From contig NC_092012.1 of the NCBI RefSeq assembly GCF_042242105.1, positions 21,243,543-21,307,542 on the forward strand: a stretch of 64,000 nt of DNA, written 5' to 3'. The notes beneath the pieces were generated by a model. That model searched no databases and had not been told where the DNA came from. It saw nothing but the letters and a program-made list of their open reading frames with translations. This DNA is from Pempheris klunzingeri. Taxonomy: Eukaryota; Chordata; Actinopteri; Acropomatiformes; Pempheridae. Positions 1 to 8,302 of the stretch are shown piece by piece. The position numbers and the translations under genes were made by a program. Within the stretch, counting starts at the first letter, position 1. The number at the start of each line of letters is the position of its first letter.

Positions 1-125
1 CATCAAAGAGCAGCAGAACGTGTTGACCAAGACCTACGGGAGAACACAGAATAAGGTGACAATCAGGCTTTGAAAGAACATCGTCTTATTGTACAAATCA
101 AAATCCTACAATGGATGACACTCAC
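1..125 (-). other. amfr: start of amfr intron 1 (partial)
   Basis: This stretch follows the splice donor of amfr exon 1 on the minus strand (donor word GTGAGT at 120-125). Nothing else is recognisable in it, and the next amfr exon lies left of the window. Confidence 0.75.
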
Positions 126-380
126 CCATACAAAGAGACTGTCGGTGACAAGATACCACAGCACAGTGGTTGCCAGTTCTGTGCTGCTAATATCATTGTT
201 TAGATGCTGAAGATCCACGTCAGAGGGAGCTGGTGTTTCATCAGTGTCCAAGGCCCCAAACCCCGGGTCAGTCACTGTGGTGTAGGCACTGAAGATGCTG
301 CCAGCCAGCAAAGCCACACTCAGTGCGGTGTACGTCTGCAGGCTGGGCCACGGAAACCTCTCCAGGAACAGCAGAGGCAT
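126..380 (-). CDS. amfr: AMFR/gp78 E3 ubiquitin ligase, first coding exon (partial gene)
   Basis: AMFR (gp78) is a multi-spanning ER membrane RING E3 ligase in ER-associated degradation and a receptor for autocrine motility factor. This exon encodes residues 1-85. It opens with MPLLFLERFPWPSL, which matches the N-terminus I know for vertebrate AMFR. A first membrane segment lies at about residues 18-34, followed by an acidic, poorly conserved luminal loop, and the exon ends in SLFVW, the start of the second conserved segment. The ATG at 380 follows ACTGAC on the coding strand. Codon 85 is followed directly by GTGAGT, so the donor is in phase 0. The open frame runs on to position 63, but that part is intron. 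The RING, CUE and VIM parts lie outside the window. The gene is transcribed leftward, away from the receptor genes. Confidence 0.9.
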
Positions 381-1126
381 GTCAGTCTCTCTGGTCCACT
401 TGTCAACGTGTGAAAATGGTTTTTGTCCCGCTCCAAGAAGTCAGGCAACCTGTGAGGGTACAAGTGAGTTAGCCCTGGCCAAACTGTGCTAACCTGACGC
501 TGAGCGTGAAACTCATGGATATAGAAGTGTTAGCATAGGATTGTGGCTCAATCGTGTCAATGCTTTAGTAATGATTTTTAATTAGCCAGTTGAAACATGC
601 TAGTTCCCAAGAAGTTAGATGAGTAGCCTTAGCTAGCCGGATGTTGGCTAATCTTCTCTTAGTTTTCCAGCAAGGCTAACTTCACATTAGCTCACAACAG
701 TTGATAAATGTGCAAATTACTCCTGGCTTAGACTGTTTTTGGTGAAATGTAATGAGTTAACTCGGCCCAGGAAAGTGAAAACCACGGGCCAGCGACCAAA
801 CTGGCAGATATTAATACTCCAGTGGGGCTAACGCTCATTAATAGTAGGAGTTCACGCCCCTGACGTTAGCTATTTACCTGGCTAGCGTTACCTAATACTA
901 GCTTACTGGCTAGCTACGTAGCTAGGCAATGCTAGCAAGCAACAGACATGAAGCTAGCATTAAATAGTTACTTACAGTTTGTTACAAATTTGATCGAACC
1001 CGATATACAACGTCCCCTGTTGTAACCAGTATTGTACTTTTAATACAGCTGCGTTGAGGACATCATAGATGACAACATCGTCATGTTTCACCGAGCAGGC
1101 AGCTGGCCGGGGGGGTGTGGGAGGGG
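381..1126. other. amfr 5' flank / upstream sequence, rich in GCTAGC words
   Basis: This must contain the amfr 5'UTR and probably its promoter, read leftward. I see no TATA box or clear transcription start. From about 500 to 960 it is crowded with TTAGC, GCTAGC and CTAGCTA words, a low-complexity pattern found in many fish genomes. A G-rich run (GGGGGGGTGTGGGAGGGGAGGGGGG) lies at about 1108-1133, at the edge of the neighbouring LINE. Confidence 0.4.
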
Positions 1127-2140
1127 AGGGGGGCGCTTCCTCTTCTTCTTCAGCTTTGTGGTTTAACGGCAGCTGGCATCCTCAGTGCTGCGTTACCGCC
1201 ATCTTCTGGGGTTAGTTCATTCTGACAGTGTTCCCATCAGCCCTGCTGGATGGACATCTCCATCACCACAGTCCAGTGTGCTCTTTCGTCCTGCTCCTGT
1301 TGGCCTGAGTCCTTTCATTTCTTCTTTCACCTCCTTTCTCTGAGCCGTTTGTTTCCTGCAACCAACAAGCACGTGTTCTACAGTGTCTGGCAGCACTGAC
1401 ATGGAGCGGTTGGATGCTTGGCTATAATGTGAAGTGTGCCATCCAGATTACGGTGCCCTATTCTTAATCTTGCTGTTACTGACTTCTCTTTTCTGTGTCC
1501 CAGTGCTGCTTCCACTGTCCCATACAGCCCCTTCCCTCTGCCAATCATTGTGACCTCAGTGCCTTTATTATGTCCTGGTGATTACTGGATGCACCTGGCA
1601 TAAGACTGGACAGATCACAGATCACAGAGTCAATACAGACTAGCACTTTGTTTGGTTTGATGTGGTCAACCCATTCTAAAGCCAGTAAAATGGCGAACAA
1701 CTCAACGTTAAACACACATATTGAATGTGAGGTTTTCAGCTCTGCAGTTAGGAACTGCCATCGCACAACCTGTATGGTATGTTATTGGATCTTTCAACCC
1801 ATAGCCAACACCTGGTCTGTATATTTACACCCCTTATAAGTATTATGTGCCTCCATTTGAAGTAATTCCAAACCCTCCGACATAGTTTCTAATAACCACA
1901 CAGGGATTACAGGCCATATCACAGTTGGACACTCCCAAGTCACTATTTGCTGCATCTCTGGGAGCAGTTTTCTGCACAGTGGTGTGAAGATGTTACTGAT
2001 CCTATGCATAATATGAGAGTCCAGCAGCAGATGCCAGAAGAAGCAAGGGACCCATTGTGACCAGGGGCACAATAACAGGAACCTCTTGCCATTATAGAAT
2101 GAAATTCTATAATGCTGCATTTCAGCATTATATATGAAAT
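1127..2140 (-). mobile_element. decayed non-LTR retrotransposon (RNase H-bearing LINE), 3' part
   Basis: Two broken minus-strand frames resemble the C-terminal part of LINEs that carry their own RNase H. At 1545-1766 there is a stretch with NVELFAILLALEWVDHIKP and a following ...CIDS, typical of the RNase H alpha-A/beta-4 region. At 1217-1402 there is the following TVEHVLVGCR region, with a DTVEHVL..CR pattern seen after RNase H in these elements. The left edge (1127-1211) looks like a LINE 3' end. On the minus strand it reads AGAAGATGGCGGTAACGCAG, then GCCAGCTGCCGTTAAACCAC, then a GAAGAAGAAG tail. The coding frame is interrupted, so this is a dead 5'-truncated copy. The family name is uncertain. 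Confidence 0.65.
2091..2131. repeat. two overlapping inverted repeats (alternative hairpins)
   Basis: ATTATAGAAT (2091-2100) pairs perfectly with ATTCTATAAT (2104-2113) across a 3-base loop. ATAATGCTG (2109-2117) pairs perfectly with CAGCATTAT (2123-2131) across 5 bases. The two stems share 2109-2113, so only one can form at a time. The site lies at the right edge of the LINE remnant. Confidence 0.6.
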
Positions 2141-2239
2141 AAATATCATCTTATGCTTGTTTTTGCTCAAACTGTGATTATGATTTTTATTGTTTTTATT
2201 TTCAAGTGCTGCACTTTGAGTTTTGCAGACAGAATGTTC

Positions 2240-3060
2240 ATTTTAAGATAAGATAAGATCAACTTTATTGATCCCGAAGGAAATTACTTTGCCAGAGTAC
2301 AATACAATACAAAAGTTGAAGCAACAATACAAAAGTTGAATACAACATAAAAAGTACAAAGTACAAAGTACAAAGTGTAAAGTGTCTCTAAGTGTGTAAA
2401 GTGTCTTAACTGAAAAAGCAGAGAATAGTGCCTAACAAATTAAATAAAATAAGTACAAAATGTAAACAAGAAGCGGATAAATAACGAATAAAGAACAAAG
2501 TGAAATTGAGGGTAAACAGTAAACCTTTGACAAGTATTGCACATGATGATATTGCACATGATTGATTGAGTCCTTGAAGTATCCCTCCTGCAGAAGAAGG
2601 AGGAATTATACAGTTTGATTGCCACAGGTAGGAAAGACCTGTGGCGTTCTGTGGTGCACCTCGGTGGTCTCAGTCTACGGCTGAAGGTGCTCAGACAGGG
2701 CGTCAGTGTGGCATGCAGGGGGTGAGAGGTGTTGTCCATGATGCTGAGCAGCTACCTCAGCATCCTCCTCTCTGACACCTCCACCACAGACTCCAACTCG
2801 ACTCCCAGGACAGAACCAGCTCTCCTGATGAGCTTGTTGAGTCTGTTAGCGTCAGCTGTCTTCAAGCCTGCTGCCCCAGCACACTACAGCATAGAAGATG
2901 ACGCTGGCTACCACCGAATGATAGAACATCTGCAGCATGGTTCTGCAGACGTTGAAAGATCTGAGCCTCCTGAGGAAGTACAGTCGGCTCTGACCTTTCT
3001 TGTAGACGGCATGAGTGTTTTTTGACCAGTCCAATTTATTGTCTATGTGAACTATTTGTA
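2240..3060 (-). mobile_element. CR1/Rex1-like LINE, 3' end of reverse transcriptase ORF plus 3' tail
   Basis: On the minus strand, 2852-3034 encodes a reverse transcriptase C-terminal region (MDWSKNTHAVYKKGQSRLYF, then LRRLRSFNVCRTMLQMFYHS), and 2440-2739 continues it after a frame break (MDNTSHPLHATL, then FSRRLRPPRCTTERH...FLPVAIKLYNSS). These match the conserved C-terminus of fish CR1/Rex1-type LINEs. The 3' tail at 2246-2290 reads, in element orientation, GGGATCAATAAAGTTGATC followed by GATAA-type repeats. Only the 3' end is present and the frame is broken, so the copy is inactive. A second LINE of the same general type lies at 33296-35228. Confidence 0.8.
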
Positions 3061-4363
3061 GTCATCCACAATGTCCACCTCTGATCCATTGAATTTTTTA
3101 CAGCTGTCTGATTAGTCTTGATGGGTGATGACATTGCTGTCCATTATTAAGTGAGTACATGCGCAGTATGTGCTTCCACTAGTTTAAAAATGTTGTAAAA
3201 ATTTAAATGTAATATTCTGCTTCATCATTCAGCTCTAAAATATGTTGTGTGTGAAATTAGAATTCCATCACATGGTCCATTTAACCAAGTATAAAAAGAA
3301 AGTGTGACAGCAGGTGTTTTTCAGCCATCACATCTGCCGTGACATAGCTAGAGTTTGTGATGTCTGGGTGCAGCACAGCAGCAATCAGTGTTGATTTATT
3401 CTTTTTAATTAACAACATGATGTCTGTAAATCATAGAATTGTGAGTTTTTTTGCCACACAACCAGCTTCAAGAGGAATTCATAAATAATGTGACTAAATT
3501 ATAGTTTTAAACTTCTGTATCACAGGCAGATTACAATCTGATGTAAAACATTACTAATGTGTGGAGCAAGATGTAGCACTGGCATAACTGAATCATCCAT
3601 TTTAAGGCAGGTCACAGATTACTTTCCTGAAGATTACTAAATGCCAAAAGTGAAACTGAAAGCATTATAAACTTCTGTAGCTCTACAATCAGTCTATAAC
3701 AAGACGATTAGGAGATCACAGGGAAACACTCCACCACATCAAATCAGAATGATATCAGTGGAAGGGTCAAATTAACAATACTTCCAACCTTTCCTTAACA
3801 AAGTTAAAGACAGTGGAGGACAAGGGGTTGTATATGAGACCAAAAATTCCATGTGGTGTTCTTGGCTCAGGAATTATTCTGACTGTATCAGTGAAAAGGC
3901 AAGTGATGGTAATCATTAAGTATTCAAATGGTTGCCATACATGCAATGGATGGAGTTGACAAAGAGTCCAAAGTTTAAGTATGGGGCAGCACTGTTGCAT
4001 GTGCAAATGCAAATGTTGTTTTGACTAGACCTCTCCAAAATGTTGGAACAAGGAGAGAATAATTCCTGTGTTCCTTTCAGGTCAGCTGGACTGTTACAGT
4101 AGGCAGTGTGGTCCGTCCATTACTGCTTCCCATTATATTCAATGGTGTTTCTCAAGCACAGGCAGTTGTAGGATGGTCAGTGTCTGCCAATTTTGATAAC
4201 CTGCATGAAAAGAGAAAGACATACTGTAGCATGCTGTACGGAAAGAACAGGAAGTGATTTAATGTACTGTACATGGCAGTAGTGATTATTGCAGAGTGGC
4301 AGTGTCTGCAGCCTCTTCCTGGGAAGTTCGACATAGTCCAAGATATTTTTAGGTAGCAAATGT
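3061..4363. other. intergenic sequence, nothing recognised
   Basis: AT-rich intergenic DNA between a LINE fragment and a SINE. No ORF with a recognisable product, no RNA gene and no clear repeat was seen here. Confidence 0.5.
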
Positions 4364-4553
4364 AAATGGTCTGTATTTGTATAGCGCCTTTCTAGTCGTT
4401 GTGACTAATCAAAGCACTTTTACATTACATCCTCATTCACAGGTAATTTGGGGTTTAATGTGCCCAAGGACACTTCGACATGTTGACATGGAGGCGCCGG
4501 GGATCAAACCTCATGATTAGATGGACGACCCACTCTACCTCTGAGCCACAGCC
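4364..4553 (-). mobile_element. tRNA-derived SINE (copy A)
   Basis: Read on the minus strand the element starts GCTGTGGCTCAGAGGTAGAG, which contains a good Pol III A box (TGGCTCAGAGG). A B-box-like GGTTTGATCCCC follows about 40 bases later. It ends with CGACTAGAAAGGCGCTATAC and AAATACAGACCATTT. The same head and tail occur in direct orientation at 60508-60797, which supports a SINE family. Confidence 0.7.
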
Positions 4554-4966
4554 AGCTCAAACATAGGAAAAAAAAAACAAAGCAGAACTTTTATTAACAA
4601 AATGTTGTTTCAGAAACACTCTTGAGCGGAGGACCGCAGCAATGCGCATGAGTCTGGATGTGTCATCCATCATAGAACTACAAAATGTAAGAGCAGATTC
4701 ACTCACAGGTAGGAAAGATGAGATTGAGTCAGTGATTTGGATAAAGGGACAATAAAAGACCACTGACTTTTATTCATTACATTGTAATCTGATATATGTG
4801 TATGTGCTTCAGCTGTTCCTGACGTGGGAGCAGAACTGACACAGAGAGAATTTTCCCTAACAGTAGATCAGCACTATATCCATATAGGGAAGTGAAGACT
4901 AGTTTGTGCAACACTTTTTAGTTTTCTTTTAATGCAGACACCACTGTCAGCAGATACACTTGCACC
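4554..4966 (+). promoter_or_regulatory. 5' flank of receptor gene 1 with probable 5'UTR splice acceptor
   Basis: A pyrimidine-rich TTTTCTTTTAATGCAG ends at 4937, giving a likely 3' splice site for a 5'UTR exon that starts ACACCACTGTCAGC and reaches the ATG at 4967. The same word ATGCAGACACCACTGTCAGC precedes the second receptor gene at 7188-7207, and a further shared block (GGGAAGTGAAGACT) lies upstream in both. No core promoter could be placed. Confidence 0.45.
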
Positions 4967-5992
4967 ATGAACCAGTCAACTGAGCACTCATTTTCAGAGG
5001 AAACGGCCCCAGGAGAGTTCAGTGGTGGGATAGCGGTGGCTTGTGTGATCCTGGGCCTGTCCTTCCTGATCGGAGCTCCGGGGAACCTGCTGGTGATCTG
5101 GACTATCCTGAAACATGTTAAGCAACGCTCCCACACTGTGGTGCTCATCCTGCACCTGGCTGCTGCTGACCTGCTGGTCCTCATCACCCTGCCTCTATGG
5201 ATCTACTCCCTGGCCCACTCCTGGGTGTTTGGAGAGGCCTCCTGCAAAGCAATGGTGTACATGATCAACGCTTGTATGTATAGCAGTGTTTTCCTCATAA
5301 CTCTCATGAGTGTGGAGCGCTTTTTAGCCATCTGCCATCCATTTGTGATGCTGCGCTGGAGGACCAAGACCATTATGGACAGATGTCTTCTGCTGTTGTG
5401 GGTCCTTGCCTTGCTCCTTGCAGCACCTGCATTGCTGACCAAGCCTTTGGATGAAATCAATGCAACTGAACAGTGTTTTATTAAGGAATTCACCTCTGTG
5501 ACTCAAGCAATCATCTTGTTATGCGTGGAGACCTTGGGGGGCTTTATAGTTCCTTTTATCATTCTGAGTACTTCTTACTGTCTAGTTGCTGCCAAGCTCA
5601 GGAAAATGAGTTTCAACTCCAAACAGAAATCCATGGTTCTTGTGCATGCTGTGGTAATAGCCTTCACACTGTGCTGGTTGCCTTACCATATCATCAACAT
5701 TATTGATCTGGTTTGCATCCTAGGACCAGGCACAGACCGTGAATGTGTGCCGCAGAGTGTTGTCTTTAGCTGTGGTGCCCTCGTTTTCATCAGCAGCTCA
5801 ATGAATCCTGTGTTATACGCCCTCTTCGCGAGGAACTTACAAGGGAGTTTCGAGGAGTCTCGACTGGTCAGGCTGTTCCAGGAAATGGCCACTCACACCA
5901 ACAAACTCAGGGAGGAGGTAGTACAACAGCAGGCTGGCCAGAGGGCAGCAAATACACAAGTAAAGCTGCTGTCTGACTGTGTGAAACACTGA
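4967..5992 (+). CDS. leukotriene B4 receptor 1-like class A GPCR, tandem copy 1
   Basis: A complete single-exon gene for a 341-residue rhodopsin-type receptor. It probably binds LTB4 or a related lipid and couples to Gi in leukocytes. Seven membrane segments are visible. Motifs include GNLLVIW in TM1, LAAAD in TM2, Cys in EASCKAM at the top of TM3 and its likely disulfide partner in EQCF of loop 2. SVERF stands in place of DRY at the end of TM3, CWLPYH is in TM6 and NPVLY (NPxxY) in TM7. NQS at residue 2 and NAT in loop 2 are possible glycosylation sites. WLPYHIINI and SSSMNPVLYA closely resemble remembered BLT1 sequence. A chemoattractant or chemokine-like receptor is the main alternative. 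Residues from GG at about 21 to VERF at about 117 are nearly identical to the neighbouring gene. Confidence 0.8.
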   Translation: MNQSTEHSFSEETAPGEFSGGIAVACVILGLSFLIGAPGNLLVIWTILKHVKQRSHTVVLILHLAAADLLVLITLPLWIYSLAHSWVFGEASCKAMVYMINACMYSSVFLITLMSVERFLAICHPFVMLRWRTKTIMDRCLLLLWVLALLLAAPALLTKPLDEINATEQCFIKEFTSVTQAIILLCVETLGGFIVPFIILSTSYCLVAAKLRKMSFNSKQKSMVLVHAVVIAFTLCWLPYHIINIIDLVCILGPGTDRECVPQSVVFSCGALVFISSSMNPVLYALFARNLQGSFEESRLVRLFQEMATHTNKLREEVVQQQAGQRAANTQVKLLSDCVKH

Positions 5993-7216
5993 ATCACTGA
6001 GACTGTGACAATGGGAAAATGTGACTTCTGCAATTAATTAAGAGACCCTTCTTTACAATGAAGGCCCTCTGTGTGATGTAAGGTCGTGGAAGCCTGTATG
6101 TAACATGTAAAATAGTGCTGACAATAGTAATGTGTTGATGATTCATATTATTAACGTAGCATACCATGCTATCCTTGTGTCACATTCACCCTTGTGTGTC
6201 AGTGCAGGCAAACATATGACTGCAATCTTTGTGTTTTTCAGTATTGAGAATTTATGTACAGTGTAAAAATGGGAAAACTTTCAGATTTGATGTACCTCTG
6301 TATTGAGTACTGTGTTTTGTAAGTGAAAATTAATGAGTTGATGAGTGTTTTCTGACATAAGTTAAATGAAACACCTTTAAATCAATGTTCTCATAAACTC
6401 GTAGGATTGTTTCATTTTTGCGGATTATTCAAACTAGAATAGTTTGTCATTCCTTCTTACTTTGATTTAAAACAGAACAACTTGACTAGATGTCTTATCT
6501 CTTTGGGGAAAGTATTAAAATGAATGGCAGCTAAGCTAAAAAGCCCCAAGTGACCCCTGTAAAAGCTCTCTCTGTGCAGCCTGACACACCCCTGTCATTA
6601 TTCCCATCCTAATTATCAGGAAAAGTTTATCCTGCCTGTGTAACAAAAAGGCATCAGGTCAGTTCTTAAAAGCATTCCTATACATAGCAGACATGTAGCC
6701 CTTATGCTAGAGAAATGAGCTGTGATGTCAACATCATTTTTAGAATCTTTTTTAAAATGTTACAGTGCCTGTATGTCAAGTAATGTTTTCTTTCATTCAC
6801 AGAGCTTGAAAGAAATGTTGCTGTTGTTTTCTATCCAACTGAAATATTCTGTTTCACGACCTTCGTCCTCATGCAGATGCTCGTTGCATTGACACATTTA
6901 ATGGTTTTGTAGAGTAGATAGATTTGCTCCCACAGCTGGTTGAGCATCTGGGATCATTTCAATTCTGAGATCATTTCAATTTGTCAGTACATTTTTAACT
7001 CAAGTCACTTGGACCACACTTTTCAATTTTATACCACAATTCATGACCTGAGGTGAAAAATGAATTCATAAGGCATGTATGAATCACCTCCATGTGTGAG
7101 GACACCCCTTTCCTGTGCAGTCTATTCTTAAAGGGAAGTGAAGACTTGCTTGTGCAGCATTTTTCTTGTGCAGGAGTTTTTCTCCTCATGCAGACACCAC
7201 TGTCAGCACATACACC
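5993..7216. other. sequence between the two receptor genes (3'UTR of copy 1, 5' flank of copy 2)
   Basis: AT-rich DNA without other genes. A probable 5'UTR splice acceptor of copy 2 (TTTTTCTCCTCATGCAG ending at 7193) begins the block shared with copy 1. About 80 bases before the ATG of each gene contain the shared words GGGAAGTGAAGACT and ATGCAGACACCACTGTCAGC, so the similarity between the genes extends beyond the coding region. Confidence 0.5.
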
Positions 7217-8302
7217 ATGAACCACGCGACTGAGCTGTCTCCATTAGAGGAAATGGCCCCTGAGGAGTTTGACGGTGGGACAGTGGTGGCTTGTGTGATC
7301 CTGGGCCTGTCCTTCCTGATCGGAGCTCCAGGGAACCTGCTGGTGATCTGGACTATCCTGAAACATGTTAAGCAGCGCTCCCACACTGTGGTGCTCATCC
7401 TGCACCTGGCTGCTGCTGACCTGCTGGTCCTCATCACCCTGCCTCTATGGATCTACTCCCTGGCCCACTCCTGGGTGTTTGGAGAGGCCTCCTGCAAAGC
7501 GATGGTGTACATGATCAACGCTTGTATGTATAGCAGTGTTTTCCTCATTACCCTCATGAGTGTGGAGCGCTTTGTGGCCGTGCGCTATCCCTTTGCCTCT
7601 GCTGACTGGAAGAGGAAAAAAGCTTTGAATAAAGTTCTGCTGGCTCTGTGGACTGCAGCGTTCTTGTTCAGCATACCTGTAATCCCAACTCAGGTTGTGG
7701 GAAAGGACTCTGGTGAGGAGCATTGTCTGTACCGGTACTACACTTCTGTGACCCAGGAGCTGGTGTGTGTCCTGCTAGAGACACTAGTGGGCTACATGTT
7801 GCCCTTCTCCATCCTCGTGGTCTGCTATGGCTGCCTGTGCAGCCGGATTACTCAGATGACCTTCAAGTCCAAGCGCAAGTCCACAGTCCTGATAGCCAGT
7901 GTAGTCATTGTGTTTGCCATTTGCTGGACACCTCATCACATTGGAAATGTCCTCTCACTTATCATCCTGGCCATTGAAGACACCTACTCCGATGCAGCAG
8001 ATAATCTGGAGAGCGTCAGGAGCACCATGACCTTCATTGCTGGAGCCATGGTGTTCATCAGCAGCACTGCTAATCCCATCCTCTATATGTTTGCTGCTCG
8101 ATCCTTTAGGAGCTCCCTGCGGGACACCGGCATCCAGAAGCTCTTCCACCACATCTCCAGCACCTCCCCAGGTGAGGGCAACAGAGAGTTTTCCTTTGTG
8201 TCCAAGAGACACAGCAATCAGACCAAAAGCTCCACGTGTGTGTCTGAGTCTAAAGACCAAATGGATATATTGATAAAGATGTGTGAAAATAATCCATCCT
8301 GA
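7217..8302 (+). CDS. leukotriene B4 receptor 1-like class A GPCR, tandem copy 2
   Basis: A complete single-exon receptor gene of 361 residues when started at 7217. This ATG aligns with the start of copy 1 (both follow CACC and are followed by AACCA). An in-frame ATG at 7166 lies before the probable splice acceptor and is not used here. The product shows GNLLVIW in TM1, LAAAD in TM2 and the TM3 Cys with EEHC of loop 2. It also shows SVERF instead of DRY, CWTPHH in TM6 and NPILY in TM7, and its C-tail is longer and Ser/Thr-rich. From TM1 to VERF it is almost identical to copy 1; after that only about a third to 40% of residues agree by eye. The ligand may therefore differ from that of copy 1. 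LTB4-receptor-like is inferred from family resemblance. Confidence 0.8.
   Translation: MNHATELSPLEEMAPEEFDGGTVVACVILGLSFLIGAPGNLLVIWTILKHVKQRSHTVVLILHLAAADLLVLITLPLWIYSLAHSWVFGEASCKAMVYMINACMYSSVFLITLMSVERFVAVRYPFASADWKRKKALNKVLLALWTAAFLFSIPVIPTQVVGKDSGEEHCLYRYYTSVTQELVCVLLETLVGYMLPFSILVVCYGCLCSRITQMTFKSKRKSTVLIASVVIVFAICWTPHHIGNVLSLIILAIEDTYSDAADNLESVRSTMTFIAGAMVFISSTANPILYMFAARSFRSSLRDTGIQKLFHHISSTSPGEGNREFSFVSKRHSNQTKSSTCVSESKDQMDILIKMCENNPS

Noticed and set aside
1185..1215. YY1-like AAGATGGCGG word as an amfr promoter element
   Set aside because: It lies in the 3' end of the decayed LINE (next to its GAAGAAGAAG tail) and is probably part of the repeat consensus, about 800 bases from the amfr ATG.
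7166..7216. In-frame upstream ATG extending receptor copy 2 by 17 residues
   Set aside because: It lies before the probable 5'UTR splice acceptor at 7193, and copy 1 starts at the position equivalent to 7217.
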